The translations under genes and the position numbers were made by a program. Shown piece after piece: positions 1 to 6,609 of a DNA stretch of 22,771 nucleotides. Position 1 is the first letter of the stretch. Each line of letters opens with the position of its first letter. This DNA comes from CAYXVU01 sp964468725. Lineage in GTDB: Bacteria > Acidobacteriota > Blastocatellia > UBA7656. The stretch is taken from positions 1 through 22,771 of the forward strand of contig CAYXVU010000085.1 in assembly GCA_964468725.1 (NCBI GenBank). The letters run 5' to 3'. The notes below the pieces were generated by a model. That model did no database searches. It was given only the letters and a program-made list of their open reading frames with translations, and was not told the DNA's origin.

Positions 1-962
1 ATGCCGGTCAACTGCACATCAATGCCATCGAAGATGTCTTTCTCCTCTTTGGCTGCATTGACGGAGTTCTCCAACAGATTGAGCGCGGTAAAGCGCGGGC
101 CGCGTCGCTGAATCGCGCCTTGATCTTGCGAGCGATGCTGGCTGCGGCCTTCGATGGCGATTTCGTAATAGCTGCGTCCGAGCAGCGGGTCAAACTGCCC
201 TGTATTCAGGACGAGAGTCGGTTTTTCGCCTTCTCTAGCGGTCGGCTCGGAGCCTTCGCGCGACTGATTGGGCAGCGCAGTGCGGTGATAGAGTTTCAAG
301 GCTTTCCATACGCGCAAGCCCTCTTTGATCTGTTCGGGGTAGCGCGTCGGATCAGCGGCGGCACGATAGGCTTCGGGGGTCAAAAAGCCGGAGGCTTGAT
401 GTTGACCGTGCCCGTCGCGCGGCGTGCCCGTGAAAGCGGCGGCGATGACCAGCGGGCGAAAGGTGCGAATGACGCGCACCATATCGCCGAGCACAGCGTC
501 GCGGTCCCATTTGCTCAAGGCTTCTTCGCGCGATTTGCTAAAGCCGAAATCGAAAGCGCGGGTGAAGAATTGCTGCGCCCCGTCAAGGCGTCGCGCCGCG
601 AGCATCTCTTCGGTACGAATCACTCCGAGGGCTTCATAGAGTTCGGGGCCGATCAAATTCTGACCGCCGTCGCCGCGAGTGAGCGCAACATAAGCGGTGC
701 GCGCCTGTCTGCCGCGCGCCAGATAAGCCAGCAAGCCGCTGTCTTCATCATCAGGGTGCGCGCCGGTGTGCAGGACGGAGGCGATGGTTCCCAGCTTTTT
801 GATCGCCTGTCCGAGTCCGACGGCTCCGCTATCGAGCGCATTCGATGGAAGCGTTGCGCTCGCTGCTTGACTGGTGGCCAGCGGCTGAACCAGCCAACCG
901 ACAGTAAGCAGAACGATCAGCGAGAGGGAGAGGAGCGAAGCGAGCGGGCGATTCGATTTCAC
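1..962 (-). CDS. PIG-L family deacetylase, secreted (3' end beyond the window)
   Basis: Likely zinc-dependent N-deacetylase of the PIG-L/LmbE family, acting outside the cytoplasm. The reading frame stays open from a GTG start to the left edge (320 codons visible), so the C-terminus is missing. GTG is chosen because GGAGG lies 6 bases upstream and no in-frame ATG gives the signal peptide. Residues 1-34 form a signal peptide: basic start, hydrophobic stretch, cleavage near SQAASA. The family metal motif AHPDDE is at residues 68-73, and the second histidine motif, DGHGQHQ, is at 183-189. Secreted PIG-L proteins in Acidobacteriota are often much longer than 320 residues, so a large C-terminal part may lie off the edge. 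The substrate is not visible; N-acetylated sugars or envelope glycans are the family norm. A long hairpin sits 22-54 bases upstream of the start. The + strand frame at 120-1001 is only the antisense shadow of this gene. Confidence 0.88.
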   Translation of the reverse strand, partial: MKSNRPLASLLSLSLIVLLTVGWLVQPLATSQAASATLPSNALDSGAVGLGQAIKKLGTIASVLHTGAHPDDEDSGLLAYLARGRQARTAYVALTRGDGGQNLIGPELYEALGVIRTEEMLAARRLDGAQQFFTRAFDFGFSKSREEALSKWDRDAVLGDMVRVIRTFRPLVIAAAFTGTPRDGHGQHQASGFLTPEAYRAAADPTRYPEQIKEGLRVWKALKLYHRTALPNQSREGSEPTAREGEKPTLVLNTGQFDPLLGRSYYEIAIEGRSQHRSQDQGAIQRRGPRFTALNLLENSVNAAKEEKDIFDGIDVQLTG

Positions 963-983
963 GTTGAGCCTCCGATGAGCAAT

Positions 984-1016
984 CATATTCCGGTGCACTG
1001 AGTGTATCGGAATATG
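984..1016. promoter_or_regulatory. 33-nt near-perfect hairpin upstream of the PIG-L gene
   Basis: CATATTCCG (984-992) is the exact reverse complement of CGGAATATG (1008-1016). The inner arms GTGCAC and GTGTAT extend the pairing to a 15-bp stem around a TGA loop when two G-U pairs are allowed on the + strand. It lies 22-54 bases upstream of the PIG-L GTG start. It could be an operator, a 5'-UTR structure or a small palindromic element. The two non-Watson-Crick positions become C-A on the minus-strand RNA, so the RNA form is more stable on the + strand, away from the PIG-L gene. Confidence 0.55.
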
Positions 1017-1113
1017 GAAGGCACAGGAAAGTGCAGATGAGGATCAAACCGGGGATGCGAAGTTCACCAATTGCTTCTGATCTCTTCTCATCTTCGGAAA
1101 TCATTGCGCATGG

Positions 1114-1142
1114 TTGTGACGATCATGTTGAGCAGTTGTAAA
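1114..1142 (+). promoter_or_regulatory. possible sigma70-type promoter for the symporter operon
   Basis: TTGTGA (1114-1119) and TGTAAA (1137-1142) are 17 bases apart, each matching 4 of 6 consensus bases. The element precedes the small membrane ORF and symporter by about 80 bases. The rest of the 963-1222 gap shows only the hairpin at 984-1016. The match is weak and no other evidence supports it. Confidence 0.3.
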
Positions 1143-1222
1143 ATTCGATGCCCTTCGTTGACGCTCGCGCAAAGCGCGCCATAGAATACCTGCGCTTCGC
1201 ACGATCAGCATTGGAGGTACGC

Positions 1223-1366
1223 ATGCCCGACAAACCCGCTGACGAAGGGAATGAACCAATCGCTTTCTGGGGAGGCTGGAAAGGGCTCTACCTTTTCATC
1301 ATTGTCTACGCCATCGCTCAGATCGTTTTTCTCTACCTCTTTACCACCACGTTGAATCGAAGCTAA
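1223..1366 (+). CDS. small single-helix membrane protein upstream of the symporter
   Basis: A 47-residue protein with a polar N-terminus (residues 1-18), one hydrophobic helix at about 22-41 (GLYLFIIVYAIAQ and following) and a short polar tail. The ATG at 1223 is chosen over the in-frame ATG at 1148 because GGAGG (1213-1217) lies 5 bases before it, while nothing resembling a ribosome site precedes 1148. The stop overlaps the symporter ATG by one base (TAATG), which indicates translational coupling. Some sodium:solute symporters are encoded with a small membrane partner (DUF4212 and DUF3311 are known examples). This protein has only one helix and I do not recognise its family. A role as an accessory subunit is inferred from position alone. 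Confidence 0.72.
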   Translation: MPDKPADEGNEPIAFWGGWKGLYLFIIVYAIAQIVFLYLFTTTLNRS

Positions 1367-3069
1367 TGAGTACAACTGACTGGATTATCTTCCTCTCTTA
1401 TCTGGCGCTCACCGTTGCTGTCGGGCTCTTCAAGAGTCGCAAAGGCGGCGACATGGAGGCCTACTACCTCGGCAATCGCAGCATCCCGTGGTGGGCGGTC
1501 GGGCTCTCGGTGATGGCGACGCAAGCGAGCGCCATTACGTTCATTGGCACCACCGGACAAGCCTTCAATGACGGCATGCGGTTCATTCAAATCTATCTGC
1601 CGCTGCCCTTCGTCGTTGTGATTTTGTGCCTCGTCTTTGTGCCCTTCTTTTATCGGGCGAAGGTCTACACCGCCTATGAATATCTTGAAACTCGCTTTGA
1701 CACCAAGACGCGGGCGTTGACCAGTCTGCTCTTTCAACTGTCGCGCGGCATGGCGGTGGGCATCGTGTTGTATGCGCCGTCGGTGGTGCTTTCAACGATT
1801 CTCGGTTGGGACGAACGCACGACGATTATATTGATGGGGGTTACGACGCTCGGTTATACAGCCCTTGGCGGGGTGCGGGCTGTGGTGTGGACGGACACCA
1901 TGCAGATGATCTTGATGTTCGTCGGCTTGTTCGCCGGATTATACATGGTCATCAACGCCATTCCCGATCAAGTAAGTTTTTCGGATGCCGTCTACCTCGG
2001 CGGCGTCACCAATCATTGGAATGCGATTGACACGTCGGTTGATGTGAATAACCAGTACACCTTGCTTTCGGGATTGCTCGGCGGCTTCTTTCTGATGCTC
2101 TCTTATTTCGGTTGCGATCAGAGTCAGGTGCAGCGCTATATCACCGCCAGTTCGCTCAAAGAGGCGCGCATGTCGCTGGTGATGACGGCAATTCTCAAGG
2201 TGCCGATGCAGTTCTTCATTCTGGCGACCGGCGTCTTTTTGCTGATCTTCTATCAATTCGAGCGCCCGCCGGTGTTTTTCAATCCTGCCGATGTCAAACA
2301 GGTCGAAGCCAGCGCCGCGCGCGAATCCTTTGCCGTCAAACAACGCGAATTCGAAGCTATGTTCGAGAAGCGCAAAGCCATCAGCCTACAACTTCTCGAA
2401 GCGCGCAACAGTGGCAACTCGACAGGAGTCGAGCAACTGCTTGCCGAATTTCAAGCCGCAGACAAACAGACTCGTGACGTGCGGAAAGAGGCGGCAGCCA
2501 TCATCCGCGAAGCGACGGGCGCAACCTCAAGCGATGTCAACTATGTCTTTCCCAGTTTCCTGCTGAAGTACGTGCCCATCGGGTTGGTCGGGCTGATGAT
2601 TTCCGTCATCTTTGCGGCGGCGATGTCTTCGATTTCGGGCGAGATTGCGGCGCTTTCCAGCGCCACGATGGTGGATTATTACAAACGCTTTTTCAAACCC
2701 TCGGCTTCACAGCAACATTACCTGCGCGCCAGTCAGGCATGCACCCTCTTCTGGGGCATCTTTGCGACCTTCGTTGCTCTCTATGCGGGGCGCATCGGCA
2801 CTTCGCTGGTCGAAACGGTCAATGCCGTCGGTTCGCGGTTTTATGGCCCCATACTCGGCGTCTTCTTGTTGGCCTTTTTGGTTAAACGCGCCAATGCAAC
2901 GGGCGCATTCTTCGGCATTCTCCTCGGCATGATCGTTGTTTTGTACGTAAGCTTTTTTACTAACATCGCGTGGCTGTATTACAACGTCATCGGCCCGGTC
3001 GTTGTCATCATAGCCGGAACAATCATCAGCTATCTGACAACGCCAAAACGCGCAGCCCAAGAGGACTAG
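1366..3069 (+). CDS. sodium:solute symporter (SSS family)
   Basis: A 567-residue inner-membrane transporter that would couple Na+ entry to uptake of an organic solute. The fold is of the LeuT type. Family signs are the N-terminal run from residue 5, the TM2 region (SVMATQASAITFIG, 48-61), GCDQSQVQRYIT (249-260), and the TM8 stretch AAAMSSISGEIAALSS (417-432), whose serines fall where the Na2 site lies in SSS proteins. Hydrophobic helices continue to about residue 560. Between about 305 and 390 there is a highly charged helical insert with no membrane segment, rich in E, K, Q and A, which ordinary family members lack. The substrate cannot be named: SSS members carry sugars, amino acids, carboxylates or sialic acid. 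The start overlaps the stop of the preceding 47-residue ORF. The 3' end lies 30 bases from the convergent pilus operon, with no clear terminator between them. Confidence 0.92.
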   Translation: MSTTDWIIFLSYLALTVAVGLFKSRKGGDMEAYYLGNRSIPWWAVGLSVMATQASAITFIGTTGQAFNDGMRFIQIYLPLPFVVVILCLVFVPFFYRAKVYTAYEYLETRFDTKTRALTSLLFQLSRGMAVGIVLYAPSVVLSTILGWDERTTIILMGVTTLGYTALGGVRAVVWTDTMQMILMFVGLFAGLYMVINAIPDQVSFSDAVYLGGVTNHWNAIDTSVDVNNQYTLLSGLLGGFFLMLSYFGCDQSQVQRYITASSLKEARMSLVMTAILKVPMQFFILATGVFLLIFYQFERPPVFFNPADVKQVEASAARESFAVKQREFEAMFEKRKAISLQLLEARNSGNSTGVEQLLAEFQAADKQTRDVRKEAAAIIREATGATSSDVNYVFPSFLLKYVPIGLVGLMISVIFAAAMSSISGEIAALSSATMVDYYKRFFKPSASQQHYLRASQACTLFWGIFATFVALYAGRIGTSLVETVNAVGSRFYGPILGVFLLAFLVKRANATGAFFGILLGMIVVLYVSFFTNIAWLYYNVIGPVVVIIAGTIISYLTTPKRAAQED

Positions 3070-3099
3070 CAATGATCTCAGCTTTCTGTCTGCGAATCA

Positions 3100-4146
3100 T
3101 CAGCGGCGCGGCGGGCGGTTCTGATTGGGATTGCGCCCCGGCGGTTGCTGCTGTTGCTGTTGTTGAAACGGCGGGATGTAGATAAAAACCCAGTCTTCGT
3201 AATTTTCCAATCCCCACAGCGAACGAATCGAGCGGCCTTTCATTTTCGGAGCGACGCCGACAATGGGCAGCGAACTGATCTCCGTCTTGCCAGAATTGAA
3301 AAACCTTGCGAACGGATCATTAGCCGCCCCACCATCATCCTCGTCGTCATCGTCATCATCCTCGTCGTCGTCGTCATCATCGTCGTCGTCATCATCGTCA
3401 TCGTCATCATCGACAGATGAAGTATTTCGGTTGACTGGCGCAACGTTGGAATTCGATTGATTCGAATTTCCCGATGGCAAACCGCCGCCGGAACCGGCAA
3501 GCGGATTATTGAATGCGCGGCTCGGCCCCGCAAGAAAGAGATAATCTTGCGGCACTGGTTGATTAGTAAACGCCGAATAGGCTTGTAAGATATTCCCCAA
3601 ACGCGGATCGCGGAGGCGCACAGGCTCCCACTCTTCATTCGATAGCGGGTCAATCAATGCCGAAGCGCGAGCGAATTTGAATTCGCGCACGCCAACCGTA
3701 ACGCCTTCTGTGAGTTTTTTCAGTTCCGTCAAATAGCCGTAAGCAGGCGGAATGCGCACCGCCACCGAACCGCCGAAGGGATTGCCGTTGTTGTAATAGC
3801 GCGCAATGGCAAAAGCCATCTGCGTGCCCCGATAGATCATCTCTTCTTCTTTTTCGCGGCGCACTTGCATTTGCACGCTCGGCACAACCGCCGTCAGCAT
3901 GATGGCAATCACCATCATCGCCAGAATCAGTCCGAACAACGCCCATCCGCCTTCTTCCGCCGTTGTCCGTCGTCCCTTGTCCGTCGTCCGTCGCCAGTTC
4001 GCCTGTGAGGTTCGAAGGTTGCAAGTCAAAGGTTGCAGGTCAGCATCTGATGTTTGGCGGTCGGCGGTGGCAAGCGGAAACTGACCATAGGCAAACGCCT
4101 CCGCGTCATTGCCTCTTTGCGTCTTTGCGTTTCCCCTATTCATCAT
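3100..4146 (-). CDS. type IV pseudopilin-like protein with acidic run and repeat-derived leader
   Basis: Last gene of the pilus operon, 348 residues from the ATG pair at 4146/4143. A GTG at 4164 that overlaps the upstream stop (TAGTG) is an alternative start. A pseudopilin-like helix begins at EEGGWALFGLI (residues 64-74) and runs to about 90. It is followed by RREKEEEMIYRGTQ and a YYNN segment, typical of GspG/PilE-like minor pilins of Acidobacteriota. The usual glutamate at position 5 is absent. Residues 1-63 are not a normal short leader: they are the translation of three short repeat types (4097-4133, 4015-4042, 3961-3995). Further along are an N/S-rich linker, a run of 24 Asp and 2 Glu coded by 3334-3411, a folded-looking stretch (SSLPIVGVAPKMKGRSIR) and a Q/P/N/R-rich tail. 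The role is probably as a minor pseudopilin or pilus-associated protein. The true N-terminus is uncertain. Confidence 0.75.
   Translation of the reverse strand: MMNRGNAKTQRGNDAEAFAYGQFPLATADRQTSDADLQPLTCNLRTSQANWRRTTDKGRRTTAEEGGWALFGLILAMMVIAIMLTAVVPSVQMQVRREKEEEMIYRGTQMAFAIARYYNNGNPFGGSVAVRIPPAYGYLTELKKLTEGVTVGVREFKFARASALIDPLSNEEWEPVRLRDPRLGNILQAYSAFTNQPVPQDYLFLAGPSRAFNNPLAGSGGGLPSGNSNQSNSNVAPVNRNTSSVDDDDDDDDDDDDDDDDEDDDDDDEDDGGAANDPFARFFNSGKTEISSLPIVGVAPKMKGRSIRSLWGLENYEDWVFIYIPPFQQQQQQQPPGRNPNQNRPPRR
3334..3411 (-). repeat. GAY/GAG codon run encoding 26 acidic residues
   Basis: A run of 26 consecutive codons, read on the minus strand as Asp16-Glu-Asp6-Glu-Asp2 and built from mixed GAT and GAC with two GAG. 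Because the codons are mixed, this is not a pure trinucleotide slippage tract. That suggests selection for the acidic residues or an old expansion. It lies inside the pseudopilin-like gene. The + strand shadow would read as poly-Ser and is not a gene. Confidence 0.9.
3961..3995. repeat. five tandem heptamers (CGTYGTC type)
   Basis: The + strand reads CGTTGTC, CGTCGTC, CCTTGTC, CGTCGTC, CGTCGCC without gaps. Tandem heptamers of this GTCCGTC/GTCCGTT kind occur as dispersed intergenic repeats in several bacterial phyla; the cyanobacterial STRR class is the best known. Here they are in frame within the pseudopilin gene and encode its RRTTDKGRRTT stretch. Confidence 0.75.
4015..4042. repeat. two tandem 14-mers
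   Basis: AAGGTTGCAAGTCA is followed directly by AAGGTTGCAGGTCA (13 of 14 bases identical). This lies inside the repeat-derived leader of the pseudopilin gene and encodes the DLQPLTCNL portion. Confidence 0.7.
4097..4133. repeat. dispersed repeat copy 1 (CTTTGCGTCTTTGCG type)
   Basis: The + strand reads GCCTCCGCGTCATTGC then CTCTTTGCGTCTTTGCGTTT. It shares the 11-nt core TGCGTCTTTGC, and the neighbouring CCTC-GCGT, with an intergenic copy at 21521-21553 in the same orientation. On the minus strand this stretch encodes NAKTQRGNDAEA at the start of the pseudopilin-like protein, a sequence type often produced when this repeat is read through. Confidence 0.65.
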
Positions 4147-4163
4147 CTTCCCTCTTGACGGCA

Positions 4164-5024
4164 CTACCGCCCTTTGTCCTGCATGGCAATCGAACGTTTG
4201 ATGTCGTACTGCGTATGCGTCAACTCAATGCGCGCATCGCTGATGGTATCCACGCGCCAGACGTTCAACATCATCTCTCCGACCTTCAGCCGCCGGACTT
4301 CTTTCGATGAGTTGAGTTCAAGCAGCGCCATCTCGCCGAAGCGACCGATGTATTTGAAAGGCGGGTCGGGCGGCGCTTGAATCAGAAAAGAGATGCTATT
4401 CGAATACATCTTCGTGGGGTCGGAGATGGATTTGACTTCGATGTTGATGTTGCCTTGCGACGGATACTCTTGCGGCGCGACCTCCGTAGACAGAGAGTTT
4501 TCGCTCACCCGTTTCGTCGGCTTCGGGTTGCCGTTAAAGAGAATCTGCGGGTCGGCGGGGAAATTTCTCCCTGTCACTGTCAGCGTGAATTTGCGCGGCG
4601 TCCCGCCGACGGCGCTTTGCGGTTGTAAAAATTGCAAGGCAATCGGCGGCGGCGGGTCAGGCTGTCGCGGCGGCGGCGGCGGCGGAACATAGTACGCAAA
4701 GATGTTGCCGCGCGGGCTGACGGCGGCGCTGCCCGAAGTCAACGAGACGGGGCGCAGCGGCGAGGTATCGGCCAGCAGTTGCTCAAAAGCGGCGTCCGGG
4801 GTAAGGAGTGCCGTTTCGTTGGCTTGCGACTGTGCCGGTTGCGCGGGCGCGGGCGAGCGGCTAGGTGTAGCGGCGTTGTTGGTATTGCCCTGTGCAGTGG
4901 TTCGTTTGCGCGGCTCCGGCGTATTGAAAACGAATTGATAAACCAGCACGCCAATCATCAACAGAAATAAGATGCCCAACGCGATCTTTTGTTTCTTCTC
5001 TTTGTTTGCTTTTGCATTTGCCAT
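4164..5024 (-). CDS. TIG-domain, PilP-like pilus assembly protein
   Basis: A 286-residue membrane-anchored periplasmic protein in the pilus operon. One transmembrane helix lies at about residues 13-31 after a lysine-rich start. A linker rich in A, P, Q and S (45-70) and a proline tract (PPPPPPRQPDPPPP, 114-127) follow. Then comes an IPT/TIG-like beta domain (about 130-215, with LTVTGRNFPADPQILFNG). The C-terminus (223-286, FKYIGRFGEMALLEL then VGEMMLNVWRVDTI) resembles the homology region of PilP/GspC proteins, which connect the inner-membrane complex to the secretin. The order PilN-PilO-this gene supports a PilP role. The gene begins 47 bases after pilO, and its TAG stop overlaps a possible GTG start of the next gene. 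Having a TIG domain between the anchor and the PilP-like end is unlike proteobacterial PilP, which is a shorter lipoprotein. Confidence 0.72.
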   Translation of the reverse strand: MANAKANKEKKQKIALGILFLLMIGVLVYQFVFNTPEPRKRTTAQGNTNNAATPSRSPAPAQPAQSQANETALLTPDAAFEQLLADTSPLRPVSLTSGSAAVSPRGNIFAYYVPPPPPPRQPDPPPPIALQFLQPQSAVGGTPRKFTLTVTGRNFPADPQILFNGNPKPTKRVSENSLSTEVAPQEYPSQGNINIEVKSISDPTKMYSNSISFLIQAPPDPPFKYIGRFGEMALLELNSSKEVRRLKVGEMMLNVWRVDTISDARIELTHTQYDIKRSIAMQDKGR

Positions 5025-5071
5025 AACTCAACCTATCATCTGCCGCACGCGCAGTTGTGGTGTCGTGCAGC

Positions 5072-5779
5072 TTACGGTTGAAAATAGACCTTCATCTCGA
5101 TGGCCAGCGACAGGGCGCTGCTTGCGCGTTGAGCAGAGCGACGCGAGCTTCTGCCTTCCTCTTGGCTCTGCCGATTCTCTTCGCTCGCCAGCGTCAGCGC
5201 TTTGATGATGAGGAACTGCCGGTTCTGTTCAAGCTCGTTCAGGAAGGCGCGCAACTGCGGATACTCACCGGCGACGGCAAAGTGAACTTCGGTTTCGGGA
5301 AAGACCTTCTCTAGCGAAGAGGACTTCTTGGACGAGTCGCTATCTTCTTCGGCATCGCGCCCCTCTGATTGCGCCATTTCGATGCCGCTGGCAAGTTGCA
5401 GATTGTGCTTTTTCGCCATCGCGTTGATGTCTCTGTACAAGGCGATCTCGCCCGGCGCGCGCGGTTTCAGATTCCGAACTTTGAATAGCTCCAGACTGTT
5501 GAGCGCCTCTTCTTCGGCGCTGGTCTGCGTCTGCGGCGAAGTGGCTTTGGCCTTCTCTTTGGCAATCTCTGCGTCGAGTTCGGCAACCTGCCCGGCAATG
5601 GTTTGCAATCGCTGCCGCTCCGGATTATAGGTACTGAAGAAGTAATAGAGGACATAGCCGATCAGCGCGGCGGCAACCAAAATGGCAACGATCTCTTTGC
5701 CGCCTACCGCCAGCGGCAAACGTCGAACCGGTTTGGTGCGCGCGCTCAGATTGATGGTGCTACGAACTTGGCTGCTCAT
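5072..5779 (-). CDS. pilO: type IV pilus assembly protein PilO
   Basis: A 235-residue bitopic inner-membrane protein, partner of PilN in the alignment complex of type IV pili. A basic cytoplasmic start (residues 1-26) is followed by a transmembrane helix at about 27-50 (EIVAILVAAALIGYVLYYFF). A coiled coil lies at about 54-80 (RQRLQTIAGQVAELDAEIAK). The periplasmic domain has the PilO pattern, including FPETEVHFAVAGEYPQLRAFLNELE and a final beta strand ending KVYFQP. A Ser/Glu/Asp-rich stretch (about 145-155) and an Arg/Ser-rich stretch near the C-terminus look like flexible loops. The start codon overlaps the pilN stop as ATGA, which implies translational coupling and fixes the start. Confidence 0.87.
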   Translation of the reverse strand: MSSQVRSTINLSARTKPVRRLPLAVGGKEIVAILVAAALIGYVLYYFFSTYNPERQRLQTIAGQVAELDAEIAKEKAKATSPQTQTSAEEEALNSLELFKVRNLKPRAPGEIALYRDINAMAKKHNLQLASGIEMAQSEGRDAEEDSDSSKKSSSLEKVFPETEVHFAVAGEYPQLRAFLNELEQNRQFLIIKALTLASEENRQSQEEGRSSRRSAQRASSALSLAIEMKVYFQP

Positions 5780-6366
5780 TGCGTCATCCCTCTGAACGGT
5801 CTGTAAGTCACGAAAATCGAAAAGGGAACATCGCCGCTTTGATCCATCTGATCCTGATTGGTTTTGCCAACCGTGAAGAGGCCACCGGATTCGGTCAAGC
5901 GCGTCATCATATCGGGCAATTGCGCGGTGTCTTTCCCAAATGCGCGAATCTCGATATTGGCCGCCACACCCTCTTCCTGACTGAAAAGCTCTTCCAGGTT
6001 CAGCGACTCGATGCGCGTGTTGTTGGGCACGAAGCGTTCGATGTCACTCACCAGTTTATTCCAGGAAAACGATTTGCTCTGAATGAGCTGACGCGCGGCA
6101 GCCAGTTGCAACTTATCAGTATGGGTCAAGACAACAACTTTGGTTTGCTGCTCCGTGCGCTGGCGTTCCTCTTTGATCTTTGCCAATTGCAGTTGCCGGA
6201 TTCTCACATCCTGTTCCAGCCCGTTGGCTTCGGCGATAACCAGCGACTTTTCCGAAGAGATTCGCAACAAAGCAATCAGCGTCGCCAGACAGACCGCCGC
6301 CCAAATCAACCAGAAAAGGCGGCGATTGGCAAAGGGTTGACTTGATAAATTGATGTTCGTTCGCAT
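5776..6366 (-). CDS. pilN: type IV pilus assembly protein PilN
   Basis: A 196-residue bitopic inner-membrane protein. The N-terminal INLSSQPFANRR motif (residues 5-16) is the hallmark that binds PilM in the cytoplasm. A transmembrane helix lies at about 18-36, a coiled coil at about 40-75, and a ferredoxin-like periplasmic domain runs to the end (NNTRIESLNLEELF, then DMMTRLTESGGLFTV and SIFVTYRPF). It is the first gene of the cluster visible here. The normal upstream partner pilM is absent: the 243 bases between it and the divergent DUF255 gene hold no pilM-like frame. No convincing promoter was found for the operon. It overlaps pilO by 4 bases. Confidence 0.88.
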   Translation of the reverse strand: MRTNINLSSQPFANRRLFWLIWAAVCLATLIALLRISSEKSLVIAEANGLEQDVRIRQLQLAKIKEERQRTEQQTKVVVLTHTDKLQLAAARQLIQSKSFSWNKLVSDIERFVPNNTRIESLNLEELFSQEEGVAANIEIRAFGKDTAQLPDMMTRLTESGGLFTVGKTNQDQMDQSGDVPFSIFVTYRPFRGMTQ

Positions 6367-6554
6367 CGTGCTAAGAATAACGGATAACGACGATTGATTA
6401 CCAGTTGGCCGCAGCGCCAGCCGAGGCTCAAATAAGCGTAGCCCGCGACGCGCCGATCAGTTCTGCCAACCGATTGACGGGCTACTTACGACTTAGGCAA
6501 ACGCCTGCTCGTTTGAGAAGTTCCGCTTTTGTCCGCCGCGCTTTGCCCCCCTGT

Positions 6555-6583
6555 TTGGCAAAGCCCACATCGCCCGTTATAGT
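6555..6583 (+). promoter_or_regulatory. sigma70-type promoter for the DUF255 gene
   Basis: TTGGCA (6555-6560) and TATAGT (6578-6583) are separated by 17 bases, with 5 of 6 matches to each consensus. Transcription would begin near 6590, about 20 bases before the ATG, leaving room for the AAGGAC ribosome site. The rest of the 6367-6554 gap shows no gene or repeat. Confidence 0.6.
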
Positions 6584-6609
6584 CATCAGGGTAGAAAAAG
6601 GACATTCGA

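Noticed and set aside
120..1001. 293-codon open frame on the + strand
   Set aside because: It is antisense to the PIG-L gene, whose AHPDDE and DGHGQH motifs and signal peptide are clear. The + frame has no ribosome site or recognisable domain.
3263..3460. + strand frame with a long poly-Ser run
   Set aside because: This is the complement of the Asp-coding tract in the pseudopilin-like gene and has no other protein-like features.
5779..6345. 188-codon + strand frame
   Set aside because: Antisense to pilN, whose INLSSQPF motif and coupling to pilO are strong.
6555..6574. sigma54 promoter before the DUF255 gene
   Set aside because: TGGCA is present but the -12 TTGC is not at the required spacing. 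A sigma70-type promoter explains the site better.
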